The notes: a model not told the origin generated them from the sequence alone. A stretch of 6,195 bases of DNA from an uncultured Collinsella sp. (GCA_938023905.1 CALJCO010000102.1:1-6195); one strand, 5' to 3'. Shown: positions 1 to 6,095, counted from the first letter of the stretch. Made by a program: numbers and translations.

Positions 1-54
1 CTGGTGATCTCCGCCTTGAGAGGGCGGCGTCCTAAACCGCTAGACGAACGGGCC
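1..54 (-). tRNA. tRNA-Glu (anticodon CTC), 5' part, cut by window edge
   Basis: Read on the minus strand from position 54, the sequence folds as the 5' two-thirds of a tRNA. It shows a 7-nt acceptor 5' strand (GGCCCGT), then TC, a D stem GTC/GAC, an anticodon stem CCGCC/GGCGG at 23-27 and 11-15, and a 7-nt loop CTCTCAA. Positions 34-36 of the loop are CTC (plus-strand gag at 18-20), which reads the Glu codon GAG. A 5-nt variable loop and the 5' strand of the T stem (ACCAG) follow up to base 1. The T loop, the acceptor 3' strand and any encoded CCA lie outside the window. The D-arm and anticodon arm match bacterial tRNA-Glu closely. The gene lies downstream of cca on the same strand but probably has its own promoter. 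Confidence 0.93.
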
Positions 55-83
55 ACATGACATCTGCACTGCCGTGCTGCGAG

Positions 84-112
84 GATATATACTACGGGAC
101 AAAAAACGTCAG
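84..112 (-). promoter_or_regulatory. Candidate promoter for tRNA-Glu
   Basis: On the minus strand there is a -35-like CTGACG (107-112), a 17-base spacer and a -10-like TATATC (84-89) inside an AT-rich run in an otherwise GC-rich region. Transcription would start near position 77, giving a leader of about 23 bases before the tRNA 5' end at 54. Both hexamers are imperfect, so this is a plausible call only. Confidence 0.4.
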
Positions 113-128
113 CGCAAGAAGAAATTCC

Positions 129-151
129 AAATTGCCGAAAAATTGTCGGCA
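129..151 (-). terminator. Possible weak terminator after cca
   Basis: On the minus strand TGCCGA (146-151) pairs with TCGGCA (133-138) around a 7-base T-rich loop, and the short run ATTT follows. It starts 31 bases after the cca stop codon. The stem has only 6 bp and the U-tract is poor, so termination would be leaky. It could equally be a minor structure in a cca-tRNA read-through transcript. Confidence 0.3.
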
Positions 152-181
152 GGTTATGGAACACGCAGGTAAACAGGATAG

Positions 182-1576
182 CTAATTCAAGTTGAGATGG
201 ACCAAAAGAGCTTCGCGGTCGTTGGGGATGTTGTCCTCGATAACGGCGTCGAGGGCGACGTTGAGTAGCTGGCCTAGCTCGGGCCCCGGCTTCACACCGG
301 CGCGGATCAGGTCGCCGCCGTTAATGGCGAGCATCTTGAGCGTATAGGGCTCCCCCGCCTTCAGCAGCTCGTGCGCCATCGCGCGCATCTCCTCAATCGT
401 CTCGACGTAATAGAAGCACGACGGGGCCTTGCCAAGTGTGTCAGCACGCTTAAGATCCATGAGCTCGTCCATCAGACGCGGCGTGTCGACGCCCTCGCCC
501 GAAAGCGCGCGCATCATATTGAGCAGGCAGGAGCGCTCGGGGCGCAGTGGCTTGTCGTGATATTTGATGAGCAGGCACACGTCGCGCACCAGGTCGTGCG
601 AGAGCGCCAGGCGATCCATAATGGCGCGCGCTTTCTTGGCGCCGAGCTCGGGATGACCGTAGAAGTGTCCGCTGCCGGCGTGATCGACCGTAAAGCACTC
701 GGGCTTGGACACATCGTGCAGAAACGCCGCCCACATAAGGCTCGACGAGGGCGCGACGCCGTCGCACAGCGCCAGCTCCCCTGCCACCGTCAGCACGCAG
801 GCGATATGCTCGTAGACGTTAAACGCATGATAGACACTGCTTTGATCAAACCCGCGAGCGGGCGCAAGCTCGGGCACGGCGGCGCAGATGAGCTCGGGGT
901 AGCGGAGCATCGCGTCTCCCCCATGACCGGTCGAAAGAATGCCCTCGAGCTCAATACCCACACGCTCACGCGCCACGGCATCGAGCAGCGGCGCACACTC
1001 GGCAAGCGCGCGCTTAGTCTCGGGCTCAATCATAAAGTCCAGGCGGCAGGCAAAGCGTACCGCACGCAGCATGCGCAGGGCGTCCTCGTTAAAGCGACGC
1101 TTGGGATCGCCGACAGCGCGAATCAGCTTGCGCTCCAAGTCACCCTGGCCGTCGTAGCGGTCGACAAGCCCGCGCTCGGGATGCCAGGCCATGGCGTTGA
1201 CGGTAAAGTCTCGGCGCGCCAGATCGTCCTCGAGCGAGGCGGCACGCTCCACACTCTGGGGATGTCGCCCATCGGTATAGAAGCCATCCAGACGGTACGT
1301 GGTGACCTCGATACGCTCGCCATCGGAAATAGCCGTGATTCCGCCAAATTTAATGCCCGACTCCACAACCGCGATGCCGGCGGCCTCGAGCGCCGCTTTG
1401 GACTCCTGCCACAGGCCGCTACAGCACATATCAACATCGTGGCTGGGGCGCCCCATCAGGGCATCACGTACCCAACCGCCTACGTACCAAGCCTCAAGAC
1501 CAGCTGCCTCGAGCGCACGTAGAACGCGCAGGGAGGCAGCTGACGGCTGCGTAGCGTTAAGCGAAACTGTGCACAT
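182..1576 (-). CDS. cca: CCA-adding tRNA nucleotidyltransferase with HD domain
   Basis: Adds or repairs the 3'-terminal CCA of tRNAs from CTP and ATP in the cytoplasm. The 464-residue product has the class II nucleotidyltransferase/poly(A) polymerase head: GGWVRD at 33-38, the metal-binding pair in HDVD at 46-49, RRDFTVNA at 121-128, and EDALR at 164-168, which fits the EDxxR nucleotide-recognition motif. An HD-type domain follows, with LHD at 286-288, histidines near 304-308 and KYHD at 338-341; such domains in CCA enzymes are often linked to phosphohydrolase activity. The frame is open upstream to 1753, but that extension would run through the upstream terminator. ATG at 1576 has an AGGAGG site (1585-1590) 8 bases upstream, and the family-like N-terminus begins here. 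It lies between a kinase terminator and a tRNA gene. Family sequences of this type can be CCA-adding or, in a few lineages, A-adding or poly(A) polymerases; a single CCA enzyme is most likely. Confidence 0.93.
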   Translation of the reverse strand: MCTVSLNATQPSAASLRVLRALEAAGLEAWYVGGWVRDALMGRPSHDVDMCCSGLWQESKAALEAAGIAVVESGIKFGGITAISDGERIEVTTYRLDGFYTDGRHPQSVERAASLEDDLARRDFTVNAMAWHPERGLVDRYDGQGDLERKLIRAVGDPKRRFNEDALRMLRAVRFACRLDFMIEPETKRALAECAPLLDAVARERVGIELEGILSTGHGGDAMLRYPELICAAVPELAPARGFDQSSVYHAFNVYEHIACVLTVAGELALCDGVAPSSSLMWAAFLHDVSKPECFTVDHAGSGHFYGHPELGAKKARAIMDRLALSHDLVRDVCLLIKYHDKPLRPERSCLLNMMRALSGEGVDTPRLMDELMDLKRADTLGKAPSCFYYVETIEEMRAMAHELLKAGEPYTLKMLAINGGDLIRAGVKPGPELGQLLNVALDAVIEDNIPNDREALLVHLNLN

Positions 1577-1625
1577 TCCTGTGGCCTCCTGCAATTGCGA
1601 GTGTATTGATTGTTGGCTCTCAAGT

Positions 1626-1634
1626 AGTCTAGCA
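1626..1634 (-). promoter_or_regulatory. cca: Candidate extended -10 element for cca
   Basis: Minus-strand TGCTAGACT matches the TGnTAnnnT extended -10 pattern. It lies between the preceding kinase terminator and the cca start, which would give a leader of roughly 40 bases. No recognisable -35 is found 17 bases upstream. The terminator at 1707-1743 implies that cca needs a promoter in this gap, which is the main support. Confidence 0.28.
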
Positions 1635-1706
1635 AGAAACAGGAGAAGGCGCACACGCGAACCCACTTCGCGCACGATTGAGCCCCAAGGGCTCGACAGC
1701 AGGCTT

Positions 1707-1743
1707 AAAAAAGCACCCGTCTCGAAAATCCGAGACGGGTGCT
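1707..1743 (-). terminator. Strong intrinsic terminator after the second PfkB kinase
   Basis: A perfect 13-bp stem (1731-1743 with 1712-1724) with a 6-base loop is followed on the minus strand by six T residues (1707-1712). It begins about 30 bases after the kinase stop codon at 1775, and it separates the kinase from cca. Confidence 0.93.
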
Positions 1744-1774
1744 CGACAAGCAAAGAATGTAACCGTATGCCGCG

Positions 1775-2707
1775 CTAGCAAACCTGACGGATGGCAATAC
1801 CCTTCTTGTATTCGTCCACCTTGGCAAAGTCACCCAGACCCGGGCACTCGACCACGTTGGCGCCGGTAGCCATCGACAGGCGCAGGGCGTCCTCGACGCG
1901 CTCGGGGGCGTCGTGCCACACGGACAGGAAGGCAGCGAGCGAGGAATCGCCGGCGCACACCGTCGACAGCAGCTTGACGTCGAAGGTGCGGTTGGCAAAC
2001 CAGATGTGCTCGCCGTTGGAGAAGTACGCGCCGTCGCCGCCGAGCGTCAGCAGTACATTCTTAGCGCCCTTGGCGTGCAGCTCGGCCATGGCGCCCTTGA
2101 CGGACTCGTCGTCGCCACCGCTCACCTTTATGCCAAAGATGTCGAGCAGCTCGTCGTCATTGGGCTTGATCAGCAGCGGCTCCATGGCAATGAGGTCTGC
2201 CAGCTGATGGCTCGAGATATCGAGGACGAACTCGGCCCCCTTGGCCTTGACGCGGCGCAGGACCTCGGCCAGGAAGCCCTCGGAAGTGTTGGGAGGCAGC
2301 GAGCCGCTGATGACCAGGCAGGTCATGTCATCGAGCGAATCGATGAGCTCAAACAGCTCCTGCTCGTTGGCCTCGTTGATGGCGGCACCGGCGTTGACCA
2401 TGTTGTACTCGGTGTCGGGGCCGGCGTTGAGGAACACGTTGACGCGCGTAATGCCGTCGGTCCACACGGGCTTGACGGGCACGCCCAGGGCCTCGGCACC
2501 CTTAACGATAAACTCGCCCGAGAAGCCGGCGAAGAAACCCAGGATCGTGGTGTCGACACCGTAGTGGTCAAGCGTAAACGAGACGTTGAGGCCCTTGCCG
2601 TTGGGCGTGTAGACGGCGTTGCGGGTACGCGTGACGGTGTTGGCAGCAAGGCCGTCGCAGGCGATGTTGTAGTCAATGGCGGGATTTGCAGTGAGCGTGT
2701 AAATCAT
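1775..2707 (-). CDS. 1-phosphofructokinase-type PfkB-family hexose kinase (paralogue 1)
   Basis: Predicted cytoplasmic ATP-dependent kinase of the FruK/LacC branch of the PfkB family, which phosphorylates fructose-1-phosphate or a related hexose phosphate. The 310-residue product starts TLTANPAID (Asp12 at the usual sugar-contact position). It then has NGKGLN (36-41, normally GGKGxN), DGITRVN (84-90), SGSLPP (134-139), KPNDDEL (181-187, the Mg-ATP-side NxxE motif) and STVCAGDSS (248-256), where FruK normally has DTVGAGDS. The catalytic Asp254 is kept, but the Asp and Gly of DTVG are replaced by Ser and Cys. A GTG at 2722 is in frame, but its codons form the AAAGGA Shine-Dalgarno for the ATG at 2707. 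That ATG also aligns exactly with the start of the neighbouring paralogue, so 2707 is chosen. The gene has its own -10 element and strong terminator, hence is probably monocistronic. Substrate is inferred; tagatose-6-phosphate or fructose-6-phosphate are alternatives. Confidence 0.88.
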   Translation of the reverse strand: MIYTLTANPAIDYNIACDGLAANTVTRTRNAVYTPNGKGLNVSFTLDHYGVDTTILGFFAGFSGEFIVKGAEALGVPVKPVWTDGITRVNVFLNAGPDTEYNMVNAGAAINEANEQELFELIDSLDDMTCLVISGSLPPNTSEGFLAEVLRRVKAKGAEFVLDISSHQLADLIAMEPLLIKPNDDELLDIFGIKVSGGDDESVKGAMAELHAKGAKNVLLTLGGDGAYFSNGEHIWFANRTFDVKLLSTVCAGDSSLAAFLSVWHDAPERVEDALRLSMATGANVVECPGLGDFAKVDEYKKGIAIRQVC

Positions 2708-2712
2708 GAATG

Positions 2713-2719
2713 TTCCTTT
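2713..2719 (-). promoter_or_regulatory. Shine-Dalgarno that decides the paralogue 1 start
   Basis: Minus-strand AAAGGA lies about 6 bases upstream of the ATG at 2707 and overlaps the first codons of the longer GTG-initiated reading (2722). A start at the GTG would place this site inside the coding region, so the ATG is preferred. Confidence 0.7.
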
Positions 2720-2741
2720 CACGAAGCAACGTGTTAATGAA

Positions 2742-2747
2742 AGTATA
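2742..2747 (-). promoter_or_regulatory. Candidate -10 element for paralogue 1 kinase
   Basis: Minus-strand TATACT differs from the consensus -10 at one position. It sits about 35 bases upstream of the start codon, giving a leader of about 28 bases, and lies downstream of the paralogue 2 terminator. No good -35 is seen at 16-18 bases (TTGTCC occurs, but about 23 bases away), so an activator or an alternative arrangement may be involved. Confidence 0.5.
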
Positions 2748-2836
2748 TTCCACGCATCGGTAAAAGGCTAGGACAACTCGGTGAACGGTGTGGAAGCGAT
2801 GGAGTACGGAAGGACACCTCTCCCCCAAGGCGGAAC

Positions 2837-2866
2837 AAAAAAGCGCCCCGATCAAAACCGGGACGC
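2837..2866 (-). terminator. Intrinsic terminator after the first PfkB kinase
   Basis: On the minus strand GCGTCCCG (2859-2866) pairs with CGGGGCGC (2843-2850), 8 bp including one G-U pair, around an 8-base loop. Six T residues follow (2837-2842). It starts 29 bases after the stop codon at 2896, so it should separate the two kinase genes. Confidence 0.88.
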
Positions 2867-2895
2867 CGCATGCGCACGAATATGTCGCGTTTCGC

Positions 2896-3828
2896 TTACT
2901 TGCGATCGAGCTTGCGGACAGCAACGCGCTTGCTGTACTCGTCGACGTGACCAAAGTCGCCGATGCCGACGGACTCAGCAACGTTGGCGCCGGTGGCCAT
3001 AGCGAGCTTCATGGCCTCCTCGACGTTGTCGCGATCCCTGTACCACTTGTGCAGGAACGCAGCGAGGGTGCAGTCGCCGGCGCAGACGGAAGAGACAAGC
3101 TTGATGTTGAACTCACGCTTGGCGTACCAAATGTCCTCGCCGTTGGAGAAGTAAGCGTCACCGCGGCTACCACGGGTGAGCAGCACGTTCTGGACGCCGG
3201 CCTCGTGAGCCAGCTTCATGGCAACGCGGACCTCGTCGTCGGTGTCGACCGGCACGCCGAAGATAGCCTTCATCTCGTGATGGTTCGGCTTAATGAGCAG
3301 CGGCTTCTTGTGAGCGAGCTCCTTGAGCTTGTCGGAGGACAGGTCCAGGACGACGTCGGCGCCACGGGCCTGAGCGTGCTCCATGACCTGAGCCAGGAAG
3401 TCAGGCGTAGCTTTGGGAGGCACGGAGCCGGAGACGATCAGGCACTCAAGGTCGCCCGCGGTGTCCAGGATGTTGTAGAGCTCCTCCTGGTGCTGCGGCG
3501 TGATCGGAGCACCAGGGTTCAGGATGCCGTACTCGTGCTGGCCATCGTTGACGTAGGTGTTAATGCGCGTGATACCGTCGGTCCAGACCGGGCGGCAGAG
3601 GCAACCCAGGTTCATGACCTCCTCGACGATGAACTTGCCCGTGAAGCCGGCGAAGAAACCGAGCGCGACGGTGTCGACGCCCATCTTCTTAAAGGCGAAG
3701 GACACGTCGAGGCCCTTGCCGTTAGCCGTGTAGCTGGCCGAGCCGGTGCGGACGTTCTCGTCGGGCTCGAGCGGAGAGCTCGAAACCGTCATGTCGACAG
3801 CCGGGTTAGCGGTTAGCGTGTAGAACAT
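2896..3828 (-). CDS. 1-phosphofructokinase-type PfkB-family hexose kinase (paralogue 2)
   Basis: Second predicted ATP-dependent kinase of the FruK/LacC type, also 310 residues and about half identical by eye to its downstream neighbour, with no gap larger than two residues. Motifs: TLTANPAVD (Asp12), NGKGLD (36-41), DGITRIN (84-90), SGSVPP (133-138), KPNHHEM (180-186) and SSVCAGDCT (246-254) with catalytic Asp252. Two points are odd. The Asn of the family GKGxN motif, which contacts the sugar phosphate in Pfk-2, is Asp41 here. The loop after VLLT reads RGSRGDAYF, one residue longer than in the paralogue. ATG at 3828 is preceded by an AGGGGG Shine-Dalgarno 8 bases upstream. The gene follows ptsI by 74 bases with a hairpin but no U-run between them, so it may be read from the pts transcript and ends at its own terminator. 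1-phosphofructokinase is the best guess; another hexose-phosphate substrate is possible. Confidence 0.87.
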   Translation of the reverse strand: MFYTLTANPAVDMTVSSSPLEPDENVRTGSASYTANGKGLDVSFAFKKMGVDTVALGFFAGFTGKFIVEEVMNLGCLCRPVWTDGITRINTYVNDGQHEYGILNPGAPITPQHQEELYNILDTAGDLECLIVSGSVPPKATPDFLAQVMEHAQARGADVVLDLSSDKLKELAHKKPLLIKPNHHEMKAIFGVPVDTDDEVRVAMKLAHEAGVQNVLLTRGSRGDAYFSNGEDIWYAKREFNIKLVSSVCAGDCTLAAFLHKWYRDRDNVEEAMKLAMATGANVAESVGIGDFGHVDEYSKRVAVRKLDRK

Positions 3829-3855
3829 TTACAGTACCCCCTGTATATGTGAGGG

Positions 3856-3885
3856 CCGCGTGGTCGGCCCATTCCAACCACGCGG
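3856..3885 (-). other. Strong non-terminator hairpin between ptsI and paralogue 2 kinase
   Basis: Arms 3856-3867 and 3874-3885 form a 12-bp stem (one G-U pair in the minus-strand RNA) around a 6-base loop. It begins 17 bases after the ptsI stop. The sequence after it on the minus strand (CCCTCACATATAC) has no U-tract, so it is not a standard intrinsic terminator. It could stabilise the 3' end of a processed ptsI mRNA, act as a factor-dependent terminator or attenuator, or affect translation of the kinase, whose Shine-Dalgarno lies about 15 bases further on. Confidence 0.7.
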
Positions 3886-3902
3886 TTACCTCTGATACCA
3901 AA

Positions 3903-5606
3903 TTAGCGAGCTGCGGACTCGAGCAGTGCCTTGACCTCGGCAGCGGTGTTGCAGGCGAGCGCTTTCTCGGCGAGCTCGTCGCACTCGGCCTTGGTCCACT
4001 GGCTGATGGTCTTGCGGGCGCGCAGGATGGACGGAGCGCTCATCGAGAACTCCTCCAGGCCCCAGCTGATCAGCAGCGGCTCGAGCAGCGGATCGGCAGC
4101 AGCCTCGCCGCACATACCGACCATGATGCCGGCCTTCACGCCGCTCTCGATGATGTTCTTGAGCGAGCGAAGCACGGCGGGATAGTAAACCTGGTACAGG
4201 TTGGAGATGGTGTCGTTACCACGGTCGGCGCACATGGTGTAGCCGATCAGGTCGTTGGTGCCGATGGAGAAGAAGTCGGCGACCTCGGCCAGGCGGTCAG
4301 CGAGCAGCGAAGCGGCAGGCGTCTCGACCATGATGCCGACCTCGATGTTCTCGTTGAACTTGCGGCCCTCTTCGGTCAGCTCGGCCTTGCACTGCTCGAC
4401 AAGCTCCTTGACGGCCACGACCTCCTCGACGCAGGTGACGAGCGGGATCATGATCTTGACGTCACCAAAGGCGCTGGCGCGCAGCAGGGCGCGGAGCTGG
4501 ACCTTGTACTGGTCGGGGTTGGCCAGGCAGTAACGAACGGCGCGGAAGCCCATGAAGGGGTTCTCTTCCTTGACCATGTGCAGGTACGGAATCTCCTTGT
4601 CGCCACCCACATCGAGCGTGCGGATGATGACCGGAGCGCCCTTGAGCGCGCTGGCGACCTTACGGTAGGCGTTGAACTGCTCCTCCTCGGAAGGAAGCTC
4701 AGCAGAGTCCATGAACAGGAACTCAGAGCGGAACAGGCCGATAGCCTCGGCGTCATGATCGAGCGCGTTGGGCACGTCATCGGGGTTGCCGATGTTGCAG
4801 GCGATGATCTTCTTGATGCCGTCGGCAGTCACGGAAGGCTTGCCGCGGAAGGCCTCGAGAGCTGCCTTCTCGGCAGCGAAAGCCTCGGCCTTGGCAGTGT
4901 AGGCGGCGAGCGTCTCCTCGTTGGGATCGGCCTCGACGATACCCTTGCCACCGTCGACGACAACGGTCATGCCGTTGCGCAGTGCGGTGCAGCTGTTGGA
5001 AACCGAAAGGACGGCCGGGATCTCGAGGGCGCGCGCGATGATCGCGGAGTGCGACGTGCGGCCACCGGTCTCGGTGACGATACCGGCAACGTGGGCCTTA
5101 TCGATCGTGGCGGTCATGGACGGCGTGAGGTCATGCACGACAACGACGGTGTTCTCGGGCAGGACGGAGAGGTCGACGACCTCCTTGCCCAGCAGCTCAG
5201 CCAGAATACCGGTGCGGATGTCGGCGATGTCGGCCGCGCGCAGACGGAACATCTCGTCGTCCATGGACAGGAACATGTTCTCGAACATGGTCGAGGTGTC
5301 CATGAGCGCCTGCTCGGCGCAGGTGCCGCCGTCAATGGCGGCGTTGATGGCGTCGGTCATGCCCGGATCCTGAGCCAGGACAATGTGTCCGCTCATGATC
5401 TCGGCCTCGGCCTCGCCCACCGTCTCCTTCATGTGGTCGGCCTGAGCCTGGGTCTTCTCGCAGAAGACCGAAAGAGCGGACTGATAGCGCTCCTTCTCTG
5501 CTGCCGAATCAGCAACCTCGTGCGGCTCAAACGTCAAGTCGGGATCGACGGCGACCATGACGGTGCCGATACCGATGCCCTCGGAAGCGTTGACTCCCTG
5601 ATACAT
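3903..5606 (-). CDS. ptsI: PTS Enzyme I (PEP-protein phosphotransferase)
   Basis: Transfers phosphate from phosphoenolpyruvate to HPr, the first step of the cytoplasmic PTS cascade for all PTS sugars. The 567-residue length is close to the usual 570-575. Domains in order: N-terminal GVNASEGIGIG (4-14); the helical HPr-binding region (about 30-140); the swivelling His domain GGRTSHSAI (181-189) with phospho-accepting His186; and the PEP-binding barrel. The barrel shows RSEFLFMD (293-300), RTLDVGGDKEIPY (329-341), ENPFMGFRA (348-356), FFSIGTNDL (445-453), DRGND (461-465) and MCGE (498-501), with Cys499 matching the proton-donor Cys of E. coli EI. The frame is open upstream to 5660. ATG at 5606 aligns with the family N-terminus and has AGAGGA 6 bases upstream; ATG at 5612, two codons earlier, is a possible alternative start. 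It follows ptsH with a partial terminator between them. All catalytic residues are present, so it should be active. Confidence 0.97.
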   Translation of the reverse strand: MYQGVNASEGIGIGTVMVAVDPDLTFEPHEVADSAAEKERYQSALSVFCEKTQAQADHMKETVGEAEAEIMSGHIVLAQDPGMTDAINAAIDGGTCAEQALMDTSTMFENMFLSMDDEMFRLRAADIADIRTGILAELLGKEVVDLSVLPENTVVVVHDLTPSMTATIDKAHVAGIVTETGGRTSHSAIIARALEIPAVLSVSNSCTALRNGMTVVVDGGKGIVEADPNEETLAAYTAKAEAFAAEKAALEAFRGKPSVTADGIKKIIACNIGNPDDVPNALDHDAEAIGLFRSEFLFMDSAELPSEEEQFNAYRKVASALKGAPVIIRTLDVGGDKEIPYLHMVKEENPFMGFRAVRYCLANPDQYKVQLRALLRASAFGDVKIMIPLVTCVEEVVAVKELVEQCKAELTEEGRKFNENIEVGIMVETPAASLLADRLAEVADFFSIGTNDLIGYTMCADRGNDTISNLYQVYYPAVLRSLKNIIESGVKAGIMVGMCGEAAADPLLEPLLISWGLEEFSMSAPSILRARKTISQWTKAECDELAEKALACNTAAEVKALLESAAR

Positions 5607-5658
5607 TCCCATTCCTCTCTCCGTGTCATGTGATAAAGCGTTTTGCCATATCCATGAC

Positions 5659-5694
5659 AAAAGAGCGCAGCTACCTTACAACAGGTCACTGCGC
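5659..5694 (-). terminator. Hairpin with short U-run between ptsH and ptsI (attenuator-like)
   Basis: On the minus strand GCGCAG (5689-5694) pairs with CTGCGC (5665-5670). An inner ACCT/AGGT pairing (5683-5686 with 5673-5676) closes a 6-base loop, with a 2x2 internal mismatch between the stems. TC and then TTTT (5659-5662) follow. It lies about 45 bases after the ptsH stop. The broken stem and 4-base U-run suggest leaky termination, which would give more ptsH than ptsI message. Confidence 0.55.
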
Positions 5695-5739
5695 CCCCAA
5701 ATATGAACTTAGTTGTTCAACATGCGACCCGTTTGAGTT

Positions 5740-6003
5740 CTACTCGCCAAGACCGCTCTTGATGAGCTCGATGGCAGCAGCCAGAGCCTCGGCCTCGTCA
5801 GCGCCGTCGCACTTTACCTCGACCTCGGTACCGCAGGGGATACCAGCAGCCATGAGGGCCATCGGGGACTTGCCGTTGACCTCCTTCTCGGGGGTGACGA
5901 CCGTTACGTCACAGGCGTACTTGCCCATGGTGGAGGCGAACAGACCAGCCGGACGCATGTGCAGACCCTGAGGATTAACGAGGGTAGCCTTCTCAGAAAC
6001 CAT
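5740..6003 (-). CDS. ptsH: Phosphocarrier protein HPr
   Basis: Small cytoplasmic phosphocarrier that accepts phosphate from Enzyme I and passes it to sugar-specific EIIA proteins. The 87 residues match the usual HPr length. The active site NPQGLHMRPAG (10-20) puts the phospho-accepting histidine at position 15 with Arg17 beside it. VNGKSPM (42-48) puts serine at 46, the regulatory position phosphorylated by HPr kinase in Gram-positives. Residue 47 is proline, where low-GC Gram-positive HPrs usually have isoleucine. ATG at 6003 has an AAAGGAGT Shine-Dalgarno about 5-6 bases upstream. The gene is first in the visible cluster, followed 133 bases later by ptsI on the same strand. No sugar-specific EII gene accompanies it here, consistent with a general PTS locus. 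Confidence 0.97.
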   Translation of the reverse strand: MVSEKATLVNPQGLHMRPAGLFASTMGKYACDVTVVTPEKEVNGKSPMALMAAGIPCGTEVEVKCDGADEAEALAAAIELIKSGLGE

Positions 6004-6029
6004 AGTTGACTCCTTTTTTGTGTTTAACC

Positions 6030-6049
6030 CCTGTCATACATGTGGCAGG
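6030..6049. repeat. ptsH: Imperfect 20-base dyad in the ptsH leader
   Basis: CCTG at one end and CAGG at the other frame a symmetric centre around ACATGT, with mismatches inside. It lies 26 bases upstream of the ptsH start, next to the Shine-Dalgarno region. It could be an RNA stem near the ribosome site or a protein-binding dyad; no family motif is recognised. Confidence 0.3.
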
Positions 6050-6068
6050 AGTCAGATTCACGACGTTG

Positions 6069-6074
6069 TTTATA
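6069..6074 (-). promoter_or_regulatory. ptsH: Candidate -10 element for ptsH
   Basis: Minus-strand TATAAA lies in a short AT-rich stretch (about 6066-6080) that contrasts with its surroundings, about 65 bases upstream of the start codon. The start site would be near 6062, with a leader of just under 60 bases. The position of a -35 at 17 bases reads AAAAAC, a poor match, so the exact promoter is uncertain. Confidence 0.4.
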
Positions 6075-6086
6075 TTAACTCACATC

Positions 6087-6095
6087 AAACGGTTT
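6087..6095. promoter_or_regulatory. Small dyad AAACGGTTT upstream of ptsH (possible operator)
   Basis: A 4-bp inverted repeat around one central base resembles the core of LacI/GalR-family operators. It lies just upstream of the candidate ptsH -10, where a regulator could act. The flanks are not symmetric, and the spacing does not fit the CcpA cre consensus, so this is a weak call. Confidence 0.25.

Noticed and set aside
371..1522. A 383-codon open frame on the plus strand opposite cca
   Set aside because: It is antisense to a well-supported CCA enzyme, and no family is recognised in its translation.
1577..1753. A 59-residue N-terminal extension of the CCA enzyme
   Set aside because: The extension crosses the strong terminator at 1707-1743 and has no family similarity, while ATG at 1576 has an excellent Shine-Dalgarno.
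2009..3153. Identical 17-18 base stretches shared by the two kinase genes (for example 2009-2026 and 3136-3153)
   Set aside because: They encode the conserved YFSNGE motif and similar paralogue segments, so they reflect gene duplication and coding constraint rather than a separate repeat element.
2788..3816. A 342-codon open frame on the plus strand opposite paralogue 2 kinase
   Set aside because: It mirrors the kinase and has the same low-complexity composition as the ptsI antisense frame. Its start lies among terminator and promoter sequence with no convincing ribosome site.
3849..5633. A 594-codon open frame on the plus strand covering all of ptsI
   Set aside because: It is fully antisense to a gene with complete Enzyme I motifs. 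Its product is rich in repeated Asp, Gly, Leu and Val with no recognisable domain, as expected from the complement of GC-rich codons, and no ribosome site supports it.
5607..5660. Upstream start for ptsI adding 18 residues
   Set aside because: The added residues do not match the EI N-terminus and they overlap the hairpin U-run. The starts at 5606 or 5612 sit at a good ribosome site.
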